Positions 44,108 to 53,970 are shown, counted from the first letter of the stretch. The stretch is DNA of 64,000 bases from Xanthomonas sp. Leaf148 (GCF_001423585.1 NZ_LMOP01000008.1:794982-858981), one strand, 5' to 3'. Notes: a model not told the origin generated them from the letters alone. Made by a program: numbers and translations.

Positions 44108-45199
44108 ATGAGCGACACATCCCCCAACTACCCCACCCTCCAATCCATCGGCTGGCCATGGCCCGGTCCTCCTGAGGAGGCTGCCTGGCAGGCGGTGTTT
44201 GCCGCGCATCCGCAGGCGTTGCCGGCGCGGGTGGTGGAGCAGCACCGTACCGGCTATGTGGTGGCCGATACGCCGGAGGCCAGTCTCAAGGCCGAGTCGC
44301 TGCCGGAGTGGCAGCGGCCGCGCTTCCCTAGCCATGAGCGGGCGGCGGTGGGCGATTGGGTGCTGATGGAGGGCAAGCGCATCGTGGCGCTGCTGCCGCG
44401 GCGCACCTCGATCAAGCGCGGGGCGGCTGGTGAGCATTACCACCAGCAGGTGATCGCAGCCAATATCGATACGGTGTTCATCGTGTGCGGGCTCGATGCG
44501 GACTTCAATCCGCGCCGCATCGAACGCTATCTGCTGCTTGTGGGCGGCGGCGGCGCGCAGCCGGTGGTGGTGCTGACCAAGGCCGATCAGACCGAGTACG
44601 CCGAGGATGCGTTGGCGGTATTGGAAGAGCTGGAGGCGCAGAACATCCCGCTGCGTGCGGTCAATGCCAAGGATCCAGAGAGCGTGGCAGCGCTGCGGCC
44701 GTGGTTGGGCGACGGGCGCACGGCGGTGCTGGTGGGCTCGTCCGGTGCGGGCAAGTCGACGCTGACCAATACCTTGCTCGGCACGCAGAAGATGAAGACC
44801 AATACGGTGCGCGAAAACGATTCGCGTGGCCGGCATACCACCACGTACCGTGCGTTGATCCCGTTGCCAACCGGCGCCTGCCTGATCGATACGCCCGGCA
44901 TGCGCGAGCTCAAGCCAACCGGTGAAGAAGACCTGGCCGAAGGCGGTTTCTCTGATGTGGAAGCGTTGGCGGCGCAGTGCCGCTTCAACGATTGCGCGCA
45001 TATCGCCGAGCCCGGTTGCGCGGTGCGCGCGGCGATCGAGGCCGATACGCTGGATCCGGAGCGTGTGGCCAATTACATGAAGCTGCGCGAGGAAGTGGCC
45101 AGCGCGGCCGAAAAGCTCGCCACCCGCGTTGCGCAGAACAACCGCGGCAAGGGCTCGGGCAAGCGCCCGGCCAGCGTCGATCGTCCCGGACGGCGCTGA
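44108..45199 (+). CDS. rsgA: Ribosome small-subunit GTPase RsgA
   Basis: GTPase that checks 30S subunit maturation. The 363-residue protein has an N-terminal OB fold (RAAVGDWVLMEGKRIVALLPRRT), then a circularly permuted GTPase domain with G4 (VVLTKADQTEYA) before G1 (GSSGAGKSTLTN) and G3 (LIDTPGMREL), and a zinc-binding C-terminal part (CRFNDCAHIAEPGCAV). The order of G motifs is diagnostic. Its stop overlaps the next start (TGATG). Confidence 0.95.
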   Translation: MSDTSPNYPTLQSIGWPWPGPPEEAAWQAVFAAHPQALPARVVEQHRTGYVVADTPEASLKAESLPEWQRPRFPSHERAAVGDWVLMEGKRIVALLPRRTSIKRGAAGEHYHQQVIAANIDTVFIVCGLDADFNPRRIERYLLLVGGGGAQPVVVLTKADQTEYAEDALAVLEELEAQNIPLRAVNAKDPESVAALRPWLGDGRTAVLVGSSGAGKSTLTNTLLGTQKMKTNTVRENDSRGRHTTTYRALIPLPTGACLIDTPGMRELKPTGEEDLAEGGFSDVEALAAQCRFNDCAHIAEPGCAVRAAIEADTLDPERVANYMKLREEVASAAEKLATRVAQNNRGKGSGKRPASVDRPGRR

Positions 45200-46461
45200 T
45201 GCCATCGCGCAAGGGGCCGCCGGACATCGTCCATCACGCGGCGCTGGATGCGCGCCTGGTCAAGGCCGTGCGCGGGGTGCGCCTGCTCGCCCTGGCGAGC
45301 TGGCCGCGCTCGCTGCAGGAGCCGTTTCTGCAGAGTGTGGCGCGCGGGCAGCCGGAGCTGCCGCAGGTGGACTACCCGGCGCTGGATTTTGGCGACACCC
45401 GGCGCGAGCTGGCCGCGATTGCGAAAGCCGCCGACCCGCATCACCCGATCGGCGCGTATCTGATCGATTCGACGCATAGCTGGAGCCTGGCGGCCGGTCT
45501 GCTGGAATCGCTGGGCACCAGCGCGGTCAGCGACTATTCGGCGCAGTTGTTCGGCGTGCCCGACGACCCGATGCCGGGCAACGGCCCGACCACGCGCGAA
45601 GCGGCGCGGCATTTCATCCAGATCGCGCAGGAACTCGATCGTGAGCTGCTGGCACCGGAAGAGCAGGTGCCGGTGTCAGCCACCGCCTTGCGCATGCAGC
45701 TGCAGAACGACCTGGATGCGTTCTTCGAAGGACGCGTCATCACTGTCACGCTCGATCCGGATCTGCTCGCCAAGGCCGCGGCAGGCGCGCACCGGATCCG
45801 TTTGCGCACCGGCGCCACCTTCAGCGATTACGACCGTGCGCAGCTGTTTCATCACGAGGCGCTGGTGCATTCGCTCACTGCGCTCAATGGCCGCGCGCAG
45901 GTGCATCTGCCCAGCCTGGGCATTTCATCGCCACGCACCACCGCAACTCAGGAAGGCCTGGCGACGTTTGCGGAGCAGATCACCGGCAGCATCGATATCG
46001 AACGCATGAAGCGCATCAGCCTGCGCATCGAAGCGATTGCGATGGCGCGCTCGGGCGCCGACTTCATCGAGGTGTTCCGCTATTTCACCGAGAGCGGGCA
46101 GAGCGCAACCGAAAGTTTTTCCTCGGCGCAACGCGTGTTCCGCGGTGTGCCGACGGAAGGCGGCGGTGCGTTTACCAAGGACACCGTCTACCTGCGCGGC
46201 CTGGTCGCGGTGCACACCTTCTTCCGGCATGCCTTGCAGCGCGACCAACTGCAGCTATGCCGTTATCTATTCGCCGGCAAGATGGCGTTGGGCGATGTGG
46301 CGCGGTTTGCACCCTTGTTCGACAGCGGGGTGCTGGTCGCGCCGCGCTGGCTGCCGCCGTGGGTGAGCCGGATCAGCGGGCTGGCCGGCATGCTGGCGTT
46401 TTCGTTGTTCGCCAATCGCATCCGCATGGATCAGTTGCAACCGCCGGCGATGAATGTCTGA
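45199..46461 (+). CDS. DUF1704 (QEGLA motif) putative metallopeptidase
   Basis: The 420-residue protein of the DUF1704 family is often labelled a flavohemoglobin expression-modulating QEGLA protein. It has the metal pattern FHHEALVHSL (H-E-x3-H) and TQEGLATFAE, where Glu is likely the third ligand. The same layout is found in eukaryotic MATCAP tyrosine carboxypeptidases, so a peptidase function is plausible but untested. A hydrophobic segment lies near the C terminus (ISGLAGMLAFSLFANRI). It is coupled to rsgA through an overlapping stop and start. Confidence 0.88.
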   Translation: MPSRKGPPDIVHHAALDARLVKAVRGVRLLALASWPRSLQEPFLQSVARGQPELPQVDYPALDFGDTRRELAAIAKAADPHHPIGAYLIDSTHSWSLAAGLLESLGTSAVSDYSAQLFGVPDDPMPGNGPTTREAARHFIQIAQELDRELLAPEEQVPVSATALRMQLQNDLDAFFEGRVITVTLDPDLLAKAAAGAHRIRLRTGATFSDYDRAQLFHHEALVHSLTALNGRAQVHLPSLGISSPRTTATQEGLATFAEQITGSIDIERMKRISLRIEAIAMARSGADFIEVFRYFTESGQSATESFSSAQRVFRGVPTEGGGAFTKDTVYLRGLVAVHTFFRHALQRDQLQLCRYLFAGKMALGDVARFAPLFDSGVLVAPRWLPPWVSRISGLAGMLAFSLFANRIRMDQLQPPAMNV

Positions 46462-46621
46462 GATGGCACACAGCGTTCGATGAAATGCGCGTGCGCGATC
46501 ACATGTTGATCGCGTCGGTGAACCTGCGCATGCAAGGCCGCGCGTTCTACACGATGTTGCAACGAACCGGACTGCACACTGCACGCCTCGCCCGTTCTGG
46601 GCCATAACACGAGGCAATGCG

Positions 46622-47302
46622 ATGAAAATCTTGATGGTGCTCACGTCCCACGACCAGCTGGGCGATACCGGCAAGAAGACCGGCTTCTGGCTGGAAGAAT
46701 TCGCCGCGCCGTACTACGTTTTCAAGGACGCTGGCGCCGACATCACCGTGGTCTCGCCGAAAGGCGGACAGCCGCCGCTGGACCCGAAAAGCGACGAGCC
46801 CGATGCGCAGACCGAGGCCACCAAGCGCTTCAAGCAGGATAGTGATGCGCAGAAGGTGCTGGCCACAACGCACCGTCTTGCCGACGTCAAAGCCGACGAT
46901 TTCGATGCGCTGTTCTATCCGGGCGGCCACGGCCCGCTGTGGGATCTGGCCGAAGACAAGCAGTCGATCGCGCTGATCGAAGCCTTCGCCGCAGCCGACA
47001 AGCCGCACGGCCTGGTCTGCCATGCGCCGGGCGCACTGCGTCACGTCAAGGGCAGCGATGGCAAGCCGCTGGTCAACGGTCGCCGCGTCACCGGTTTCAC
47101 CAATGGCGAAGAAGAGGCCGTCGGTCTGACCAAGATCGTGCCGTTCCTGGTGGAAGACGTGCTGACCGAACTCGGTGGAAAGTACGAAAAGAAGGCCGAT
47201 TGGGCAGTACATGTAATTGCCGACGGCACTCTGGTGACCGGCCAGAACCCGGCGTCGTCGGAAAAGACTGCAGAAACCCTGCTGACGCTGTTGAAGGGTT
47301 GA
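46622..47302 (+). CDS. DJ-1/PfpI (Hsp31-like) protein
   Basis: The 226-residue cytoplasmic protein has the nucleophile Cys in LVCHAPGAL, a supporting Glu in GFWLEEFAAPYYVFKDAG, and the DALFYPGGHGPLWDL loop. It matches the Hsp31/HchA-like branch, whose members act as glutathione-independent glyoxalases or stress chaperones. The ATG at 46622 is preceded by GAGGCAATGC, with a weak ribosome-binding site. Confidence 0.9.
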   Translation: MKILMVLTSHDQLGDTGKKTGFWLEEFAAPYYVFKDAGADITVVSPKGGQPPLDPKSDEPDAQTEATKRFKQDSDAQKVLATTHRLADVKADDFDALFYPGGHGPLWDLAEDKQSIALIEAFAAADKPHGLVCHAPGALRHVKGSDGKPLVNGRRVTGFTNGEEEAVGLTKIVPFLVEDVLTELGGKYEKKADWAVHVIADGTLVTGQNPASSEKTAETLLTLLKG

Positions 47303-47304
47303 GT

Positions 47305-47448
47305 GAGAGTGGCCAAGAAGCGTAGCGACTAGTCGTCAAGCGTGGACGGCGCGTAGGAACCGACGTGTACGAGTGGTGCATGTTGATTCCGGGTACCGTC
47401 CGCGTTTGCCTGGCGGCTACACGCTAGCTTTGTTGTCTGCTCTTAGCC
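47305..47448 (-). repeat. ~145-bp element with inverted ends, copy D (opposite orientation)
   Basis: Read on the minus strand it matches copies A-C: terminal CTAAGAGCAGACAACAAAG, internal ACCACTCGTACACGTCGG, and GTCGCTACGCTTCTTGGCC at the other end. It lies 2 bp after the DJ-1 gene stop. It is the most degraded copy inside. Confidence 0.6.
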
Positions 47449-47730
47449 GTCGAAGCGTTGTCGAAGCGCTGTATTAGTGGTGTGTGTGGTTTGTGCAGCA
47501 GCGTTCGCGGACGCGTGTCGCTGCCGCAAACTCAGCCTCGGCTGAGCAAGTAACGCTATTGCATGCGTGATAGCGAATCGGCACCTCTGCATGGGTGCTG
47601 CCGAGTACTGGGAGGCCTAGCCATTCCCGCGCAAGACACTTCAGCGCAGCGGCTCAAACCATTCCAGCGCAGTGGCTTAAGACACACCCGCGCGATGACG
47701 TAAGCACACGTGGTACCAATGCAGTAACGC

Positions 47731-47772
47731 TAGCCCCTCTCCCGTCGGGAGAGGGGTTGGGGTGAGGGTACG
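47731..47772 (+). repeat. REP-like palindrome, single unit
   Basis: TAGCCCCTCTCCCGTCGGGAGAGGGG followed by TTGGGGTGAGGGTACG. Same unit as the one on the minus strand at 8381-8422. The remainder of 47449-47972 shows no gene; short similar phrases (GTCATCGACCAGCA) repeat near 47860 and 47940 just before the suxB end. Confidence 0.75.
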
Positions 47773-47972
47773 GTTGACGCATCGCCAAGACCCCGTATCC
47801 GCATCGCTCAAGCAAAACGTACCAACCAGCGCCCGCACTGCAGGCAGCGCAAGGCGCAGGTCATCGACCAAGAACCGCAAGTGCCTTACTCAAGCAACAT
47901 GTTTCAACTAGGCCCCGTATTGCAGGCAGTGCAGAGCGCAGGTCATCGACCAGCACCCCGCACCCGCATCGA

Positions 47973-49892
47973 TCAGTCGATACGTTGCAACCAGCGCACC
48001 GCATACCCAGGCAGCGCAAGACGCAGATCATCGCCTAGCGGTTCTGCAACTGCATCGTGCTTGTCGGCCAACACCTGCCAACGGCCACTCAACCTACCTG
48101 CAAGCGCCACGTCGAGCGGTTGATCGCTGAAGTTGTGGACGGCGACAAAGCTGTCGCCACGCGTCAGCGCAAACAGGTGGACGTTATCCAGCGCCACACT
48201 GCCCAACGGTTGATCCGCAGCAAGTGCCGGTAGTGCCGTGCGTTGCTGGATCAGTGCGTGCAACCGCTGATAGACCTGCCCGCTCACGCTGCTGTTGTCG
48301 TGGCGCTGCGCGGCGCGCTGCCAGTCCATTGCCGGGCGATGCAACCAGCGGCCTTCGTGCTTGCGCTGCGTATCCACGCGGTAGCTGATGTCGTTGGGCA
48401 ATGCGAGTTCGTCGCCCATGTAGATCAGCGGCACGCCCGGCATCGCCAGGGCAACCGCGTAGAGCAGCACCAGCCGGTCCACTGACATCGCCAATGCCGA
48501 CGCATCGCCCGTATCGTGCGCCGCCTGGATGCCGGCGAGTGCGGCCGCCATGCCGTTGGTGCCGTGCACACCATCGCCGCTGCTCTGGAAGCTTTCGCCA
48601 CGCGCGTAGCTGCCCGGTAGCGCATTGGCGTAGAAGCGCGCGACATCGCGCAGCGAAAACGCCGGTTGCATGGCATTGCCCGCGGCTTCGTGCTGCAGCA
48701 CATTCCAGCCGATGTCGTCGTGGCAACGCACGTAGCTCAGCCACGCGCAGTTGGTGGGCAACGGTGGGCTGTGCGCAATGACCTGATGCAGGATGTCGCC
48801 GCGTTGCAGCGCCAGTGCCGACCACCCGGCTGCCATCAGCGTGCTGTGGTAGGCCAGGTGGCATTCGTGGCCTTGATCGGCGCCGCTGCCGAAGTAGGGC
48901 GGCAGTTGACTCATCGGCACGATGGCTTCGGCCTTCATCGCCACCGACGGCGCAACGATGTCGGCAACCGCACGCAGCGCCACCAGCAAGGTATGCGCCT
49001 CGGGCTGGTTCATGCAGTCGGTGCCGGTGCGCTTCCACAGATAGGCGGTGGAATCCAGGCGGAACGCTTCCACTCCGAGGTTGGCCAGCTGCAGCATTGC
49101 CAGCGCCATGTCGCCGAACACGGCCGGGTTGCTCCAGTTCAAATCCCATTGATAGGGATAGAACGTGGTCCACATCCATTGTGCGGTGTCGTCCACCCAG
49201 GTGAAGTTACCCGGCGCGGTATGCGGAAACACCTGCGCCAGCGTTGTTTCGTATTGATCGGGCAGTCTGCGGTCGGCGAAGTGATGGTAGTAATCGAGAT
49301 AGCGTGCATCGCCAGCGCTTGCGGCTTGTGCCCAGGCGTGATCGTCGGCGGTATGGTTGAGCACGAAGTCCGCACACAGGCTGATGCCCGATGCGCGCAG
49401 CCGCGTGGTGAGCGCAATCAGGTCGTCGTTGCTGCCCAGGCTCGGCTCTACCTGGCCGTAGTCGCTGACCGCAAAGCCGCCGTCGTTGTCGCCGGCGCGT
49501 GCGCGCAGAAACGGCAGCAGATGCAGATAGCGCACGCCCAGTTCCTGCAGGTACGGCACGCGCTCGGCCACGCCCTGCAAGGTGCCGGCGAAGCGGTCCA
49601 CGTAGGCACTGTAGCCCAGCATGTGCTGTGCGCCGAACCAGCCCGGCTTGCGGGTGGTATCGAGCTGTTGCAATGCCTGCGGGCGGTGTTGCGCGCTGCT
49701 GCCGAGCGCGCCCAACCACTGCGTCAACCACGCTGCGTAATCGGGGCGTTGCCCATACAGCGACTGCAGTGCATCCAGCAGACGCGGTGCATGTTCGTCA
49801 AAACGCGCCAACAACGGCTCGGCGCGCCGTGCATCCAGCGGCGCGGCAAAGGCCGCGCGTGATGCGGTGGGATCGATGGGGGAGGTGCTCAT
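47973..49892 (-). CDS. suxB: Sucrose hydrolase / amylosucrase (GH13)
   Basis: Splits imported sucrose. The 639-residue GH13 enzyme has nucleophile Asp in VEAFRLDSTAYLWK, acid/base Glu in VAMKAEAIVP and transition-state Asp in VRCHDDIGW. The N-terminal helical domain and length are those of amylosucrases; Xanthomonas orthologues act mainly as sucrose hydrolases. No signal peptide, so it is cytoplasmic. It lies 35 bp after suxA on the same strand, within the sux locus (receptor, transporter, hydrolase, regulator). Confidence 0.94.
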   Translation of the reverse strand: MSTSPIDPTASRAAFAAPLDARRAEPLLARFDEHAPRLLDALQSLYGQRPDYAAWLTQWLGALGSSAQHRPQALQQLDTTRKPGWFGAQHMLGYSAYVDRFAGTLQGVAERVPYLQELGVRYLHLLPFLRARAGDNDGGFAVSDYGQVEPSLGSNDDLIALTTRLRASGISLCADFVLNHTADDHAWAQAASAGDARYLDYYHHFADRRLPDQYETTLAQVFPHTAPGNFTWVDDTAQWMWTTFYPYQWDLNWSNPAVFGDMALAMLQLANLGVEAFRLDSTAYLWKRTGTDCMNQPEAHTLLVALRAVADIVAPSVAMKAEAIVPMSQLPPYFGSGADQGHECHLAYHSTLMAAGWSALALQRGDILHQVIAHSPPLPTNCAWLSYVRCHDDIGWNVLQHEAAGNAMQPAFSLRDVARFYANALPGSYARGESFQSSGDGVHGTNGMAAALAGIQAAHDTGDASALAMSVDRLVLLYAVALAMPGVPLIYMGDELALPNDISYRVDTQRKHEGRWLHRPAMDWQRAAQRHDNSSVSGQVYQRLHALIQQRTALPALAADQPLGSVALDNVHLFALTRGDSFVAVHNFSDQPLDVALAGRLSGRWQVLADKHDAVAEPLGDDLRLALPGYAVRWLQRID

Positions 49893-49927
49893 TGGAAGCC
49901 GCCGGGCGTGGGCCCGGCGCGGGGTCC

Positions 49928-52381
49928 TTAGAAGTCGTAACGCAGGCTGATGCTGGTGGTGCGGCCGGCAATCGAGCGCGCGCGGATGATGCCGTTGGCC
50001 GGAATCGTGGCTTCTTCGGCTTCGGTCAGACCAAAGGTGTTGAACAGGTTGTTGACGTTGAGCGCGACGGTGAGCGAATCGGTCACGCGGTAGTCGCCGA
50101 ACAGGTTGACCTGCGTATAGCCGGGCATCTTCAGCTGGTTGGAATCCTGCGTATAGGCATCGGTGGTGCCGATCAGATTTACGCCGAACTGGTAGCCGTC
50201 GCCGCGATAGCTCGGGGTGAGCTGCCAGATCACGTCGGCTTGGCGACGCGGCACATTGCCGGTATTTTCCGGGGTGATCTGGTCGCGGGAAATTTCTGCA
50301 TCGGTCCAGGTCAGGCCGCCGTTGACGGTGAAGCCCTCGTAGCGGTAGCTGGCTTCCAGCTCCACGCCGTGCGCTTGGTAGCTGCGGTTGAAGAAGCGCT
50401 GGCTGGTGACTTCGAAGTTCTGTTCCTGGGTGCGCGCAGAGAAGGCGGTGGCGAACAGGCTCAGCCCGTCGCGGCGCCACTTCAGGCCGGCTTCGGCCTG
50501 GCGCACCACGTTAACGCCTTCATCGGACGACACCGAGCCGTCGTCGCGCACCACGCCGAACAACAGGCGATCGGCATTGGCGCGCGCACCGCGGCTGATG
50601 CGGGCGAACGCGCCTAGATCGTCGCTGATCAGATAGTTGCTGCCCAACGAATACGACAGGTAGTTCCAGTCGTAGTCCACCGGGCGTGCGTTGGCAGTGT
50701 CCACGGTGGCTACGCGCTGTTCCACTGGCTGGATCACGCCGTCGCCGTTGACGTCCAGGTTTTGCGCAATCGCAGTGCCGCTGTAGCTGCCGCGCGCATC
50801 GCCCATGTCGTAACGCAGGCTGCCGTCGATGCTGAACTTGCCGCTGTCGAAGGTGAGCGCGACATACGGCGCATTGACGTCGTAACGCACGTCGTAGCTG
50901 CGGGTGATGCAGCAATCGCCCCAGAACGGCGTGCCATAGGCATACAGGCCGTTCTGCGAGCGCGACACGCCTGCCGCGTCGACCACGTTGAGCAGGCGCG
51001 AGTCGCGACCCAGGCTCTGCACGTAGGAGTTCCAGGTCCAGTCCATGTCGATGGTCTGGCGCGAGCTGTAATAGCCCATGCGCAGATTCAGCGTGCGGCC
51101 GTCTCCATCGAACTCGCGCGAGAGGCTGAGGTCGTTGGTGACGTTGCCCAGATCGTTGATGGCGACGTTGAACAGATGCGTGCGGATGGCGTTGCCGGTG
51201 TAGGCCTGGCCGGCATTCGGGCCACCGGCCTCCACCAGCTGCGCGCCGGCGCCACCGATGGACGATGCCAGCGAGGTGGCATCGGTGACTTCGGCCGGGA
51301 ACGGGCTGACGAAGCGGCCACTGTTGTCGGCGATGCGGAACTTGTCGCTCAGGTTCCAGCCATTGCCCAGGTCGAACCAGGCTTCGGCGCCGATGGTGCG
51401 CGAGATCGGGTGCATGCCGTCGCCCAGGTCGGTGCGGCGCGGCTGATTATTGCCATCAAGGCCGACATCGGTGCGGAAATTACGGCTGTACAAGGTGTCG
51501 TTGCCTGGATCGAAACCGGGGAAGCCGCCGAGGTCCGGCGAGCCGTCGCGGCCACGCACCGAGGTAGGCACCGGCAGGTAGCCGGCGGCGCGGTCGTTGA
51601 GGTATTTGCCGTACACACGCACGTAGCCGTTCTCGAACAGACGGGTGAGGTTGGCCTTGAGTTGGCCGCCCTTGTCGGTGGTGTAGCCGGCATCGCGCAC
51701 GCCGTCGCCCTGGCGGAAGAAACCGCCGATGTTGAACTGCCAATGCTCGGCGAACGGCGCGCCGTAATTGAAGTCGATGCGGGTGTTGTCGTAGTCCAGA
51801 CCGCGACTGACGCCGACGCTGCCGCCTTCGGTGTCGCCGGTCTTGCTGATGAAGTTGATGATGCCGCCGGGCGCATTGCTGGTGAACGTCGACGCCGAGC
51901 CGCCGCGGATGGCTTCGATGCGATCCATCGTGAAATCCGAGCGCAGGAAGATATCGGCGTTGCCGAAAGCGATATCGCCGAACTCCATCACCGGCAAGCC
52001 GTCTTCCTGCAGCTGCAGGAACTTGGCGCCACCGGAGGCCACCGGCAGACCGCGCACGGCGATGTTGGCGTTGCCTTCGCCACCGCTGGATTCGGAGCGG
52101 ATGCCGGGGATGTTGCGGAAGATTTCGGCGGTGCTGCGCGGCGCCGATTGCTCGATCGCCTCGGCGCCGACGGTGCTGACCGACACGCTGGACTTCAACT
52201 TGGTGGTGGCGGTGGAGGTGCCGGTGACGAACACCGAATCCAGATTGACCGCGGCGCTGTCGGCAGCCGGCGGAGTGGCGGGCGCGGCGGCGGCGTCCTG
52301 GGCCAGCGCGGCGGGCGCGCACAGGCAGGAAACGACCGCGCAGGCCAGGGCATGCAGGCGCAGGGTGTGCAAGGTGGACAT
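49928..52381 (-). CDS. suxA: TonB-dependent sucrose receptor
   Basis: Outer-membrane active transporter. The 817-residue precursor has a signal peptide (to about residue 27, CLCAPAALAQD), a TonB box (NLDSVFVTG, about 48-56), a plug domain (RSTAEIFRNIPGIRSES, IMEF-like VMEFGDIAF) and a long beta barrel ending in RTTSISLRYDF with terminal Phe. Synteny with suxB, suxC and suxR identifies the substrate as sucrose by established work on the Xanthomonas sux locus. Start at 52381; two operators lie upstream in the spacer shared with suxC. Confidence 0.93.
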   Translation of the reverse strand: MSTLHTLRLHALACAVVSCLCAPAALAQDAAAAPATPPAADSAAVNLDSVFVTGTSTATTKLKSSVSVSTVGAEAIEQSAPRSTAEIFRNIPGIRSESSGGEGNANIAVRGLPVASGGAKFLQLQEDGLPVMEFGDIAFGNADIFLRSDFTMDRIEAIRGGSASTFTSNAPGGIINFISKTGDTEGGSVGVSRGLDYDNTRIDFNYGAPFAEHWQFNIGGFFRQGDGVRDAGYTTDKGGQLKANLTRLFENGYVRVYGKYLNDRAAGYLPVPTSVRGRDGSPDLGGFPGFDPGNDTLYSRNFRTDVGLDGNNQPRRTDLGDGMHPISRTIGAEAWFDLGNGWNLSDKFRIADNSGRFVSPFPAEVTDATSLASSIGGAGAQLVEAGGPNAGQAYTGNAIRTHLFNVAINDLGNVTNDLSLSREFDGDGRTLNLRMGYYSSRQTIDMDWTWNSYVQSLGRDSRLLNVVDAAGVSRSQNGLYAYGTPFWGDCCITRSYDVRYDVNAPYVALTFDSGKFSIDGSLRYDMGDARGSYSGTAIAQNLDVNGDGVIQPVEQRVATVDTANARPVDYDWNYLSYSLGSNYLISDDLGAFARISRGARANADRLLFGVVRDDGSVSSDEGVNVVRQAEAGLKWRRDGLSLFATAFSARTQEQNFEVTSQRFFNRSYQAHGVELEASYRYEGFTVNGGLTWTDAEISRDQITPENTGNVPRRQADVIWQLTPSYRGDGYQFGVNLIGTTDAYTQDSNQLKMPGYTQVNLFGDYRVTDSLTVALNVNNLFNTFGLTEAEEATIPANGIIRARSIAGRTTSISLRYDF

Positions 52382-52484
52382 CGCGATTCTCTCTCTCACA
52401 GGTGGTGGTATGCCGACGCCTGCATCGTCCCCTCCCAGGGAATGGCCGTGCGGCCTGCAGTGCGAGCGCAGTAATACGCTCGAA

Positions 52485-52498
52485 TACAATCGATTGCA
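52485..52498. promoter_or_regulatory. SuxR-like operator 1
   Basis: TACAATCGATTGCA, centred on the palindrome CAATCGATTG with a central CG as in LacI-family sites. It is 104 bp upstream of suxA and identical to the site at 52573. Confidence 0.8.
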
Positions 52499-52572
52499 AT
52501 CTTGCGTTGCAGCATTTGAATCTGATTCACGAGTCTCAATTTCCTTAAAGACTGCGTGTTGCGGCGCAGCGT

Positions 52573-52586
52573 TACAATCGATTGCA
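52573..52586. promoter_or_regulatory. SuxR-like operator 2
   Basis: A second exact TACAATCGATTGCA, 62 bp upstream of suxC and 88 bp from operator 1. Two identical sites in one divergent spacer allow a LacI-type repressor to control both genes, possibly by looping. Confidence 0.8.
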
Positions 52587-52647
52587 TAAGCCGCAGGGTA
52601 CAGTGCGCTGCGGCCACTGGGAGCCGCACCGATGCCCAGGGCCTTGC

Positions 52648-53970
52648 ATGTCGTCGACCGCTCCTCCGCTTTCTTTCGCGCGCATCCTGGCGCTCAACGC
52701 CGGTTTCTTCGGTGTGCAGTACAGCTTCGGGTTGCAGCAGAGCAACATGAGCCCGATCTACAACTACCTGGGCGCCGACCACGCCAGCCTGCCGTACCTG
52801 TGGCTGGCCGGGCCGATCACCGGGCTGGTGCTGCAGCCGTTCGTCGGCGCGTGGAGCGATCGCTCGGTGACGCGCTGGGGCCGCCGCATGCCTTACATGG
52901 TGCTGGGTGCGCTGGTGTGCAGCCTGTGTCTGCTGGCGATGCCGTTCAGTACCGCGTTGTGGATGGCGGTGTGCCTGCTGTGGGTGCTGGATGCGGCCAA
53001 CAACGTGGCGATGGAGCCCTACCGTGCGTTGGTCAGCGACGTACTCGCGCCACCGCAGCGGCCACTCGGGTATCTCACGCAGAGCGCGTTCACCGGCCTG
53101 GCGCAGACGCTGGCCTATCTCACTCCACCGTTGCTGGTGTGGTTCGGTATGAATCAGGATGCCGCCAACGCGCACCATATTCCGTACATCACCATTGCTG
53201 CGTTCGTGATCGGCGCGGGGTTTTCGGCCGCGTCCATCCTGATCACCGCGCGCAGCGTGCGCGAGCCTGCGATTGCGCCGGCCGAGATTGCGCGCATGCG
53301 TCAGACCGGTGCCGGCCGCCTGGGCGCGACCGTGCGCGAAATCGTCAGCGCCCTGCGCGCGATGCCGCCGACCATGCGCCAGCTGGCGCCGGTGATGTTG
53401 TTCCAGTGGTACGGGATTTTCTGCTACTGGCAGTACATCGTGCTGTCGCTGTCGACCACCTTGTTCGGCACCACCGACGCCACCTCGCACGGGTTTCGCG
53501 AGGCTGGTCTGGTCAATGGGCAGATCGGTGGGTTCTACAATTTCATCGCGTTTCTGGCGGCCTTTGCGATGGTGCCGGTGGTGCGCCGCTTCGGCCCCAA
53601 GTACACGCACGCAGCCTGTCTGCTGGCGGCCGGCGTCGGTATGTGGCTGTTGCCTGGCATCGAAAATCGCTGGTTGTTGTTGTTGCCGATGATCGGCATC
53701 GGGCTGGCCTGGGCCAGCATGATGGGGAATCCGTATCTGATGCTCGCCGACAGCATTCCGCCCGAGCGCACCGGCGTGTACATGGGCTTGTTCAATCTGT
53801 TTATCGTGCTGCCGATGCTGATTCAGATCGTCACCCTGCCGCTGTATTACGAGCGGTTGCTGCACGGCGACCCGCGCAACGTGATCCGTCTGGCCGGTGC
53901 GTTGATGCTTGCCGCAGCGGTAGCAATGCTATGCGTGCGTATTCGCAAGCCCAAGGCTGTAGCGGCGTAA
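52648..53970 (+). CDS. suxC: MFS sugar transporter of the sux locus
   Basis: The 440-residue inner-membrane protein with 12 predicted helices belongs to the GPH/sucrose-type branch of the MFS. Visible are GFFGVQYSFGLQQSNMSPIYNYLGA at the first helix, SDRSVTRWGRRMPYM in the loop between helices 2 and 3, and DAANNVAMEPYRALVSD. ATG at 52648 gives the first helix close to the N terminus. It moves sucrose from periplasm to cytoplasm in the sux system. Confidence 0.93.
   Translation: MSSTAPPLSFARILALNAGFFGVQYSFGLQQSNMSPIYNYLGADHASLPYLWLAGPITGLVLQPFVGAWSDRSVTRWGRRMPYMVLGALVCSLCLLAMPFSTALWMAVCLLWVLDAANNVAMEPYRALVSDVLAPPQRPLGYLTQSAFTGLAQTLAYLTPPLLVWFGMNQDAANAHHIPYITIAAFVIGAGFSAASILITARSVREPAIAPAEIARMRQTGAGRLGATVREIVSALRAMPPTMRQLAPVMLFQWYGIFCYWQYIVLSLSTTLFGTTDATSHGFREAGLVNGQIGGFYNFIAFLAAFAMVPVVRRFGPKYTHAACLLAAGVGMWLLPGIENRWLLLLPMIGIGLAWASMMGNPYLMLADSIPPERTGVYMGLFNLFIVLPMLIQIVTLPLYYERLLHGDPRNVIRLAGALMLAAAVAMLCVRIRKPKAVAA

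Noticed and set aside
47677-47880. Small minus-strand open frame between the DJ-1 gene and suxB
   Set aside because: It is made largely of the REP-like palindrome, so the frame is a by-product of the repeat.
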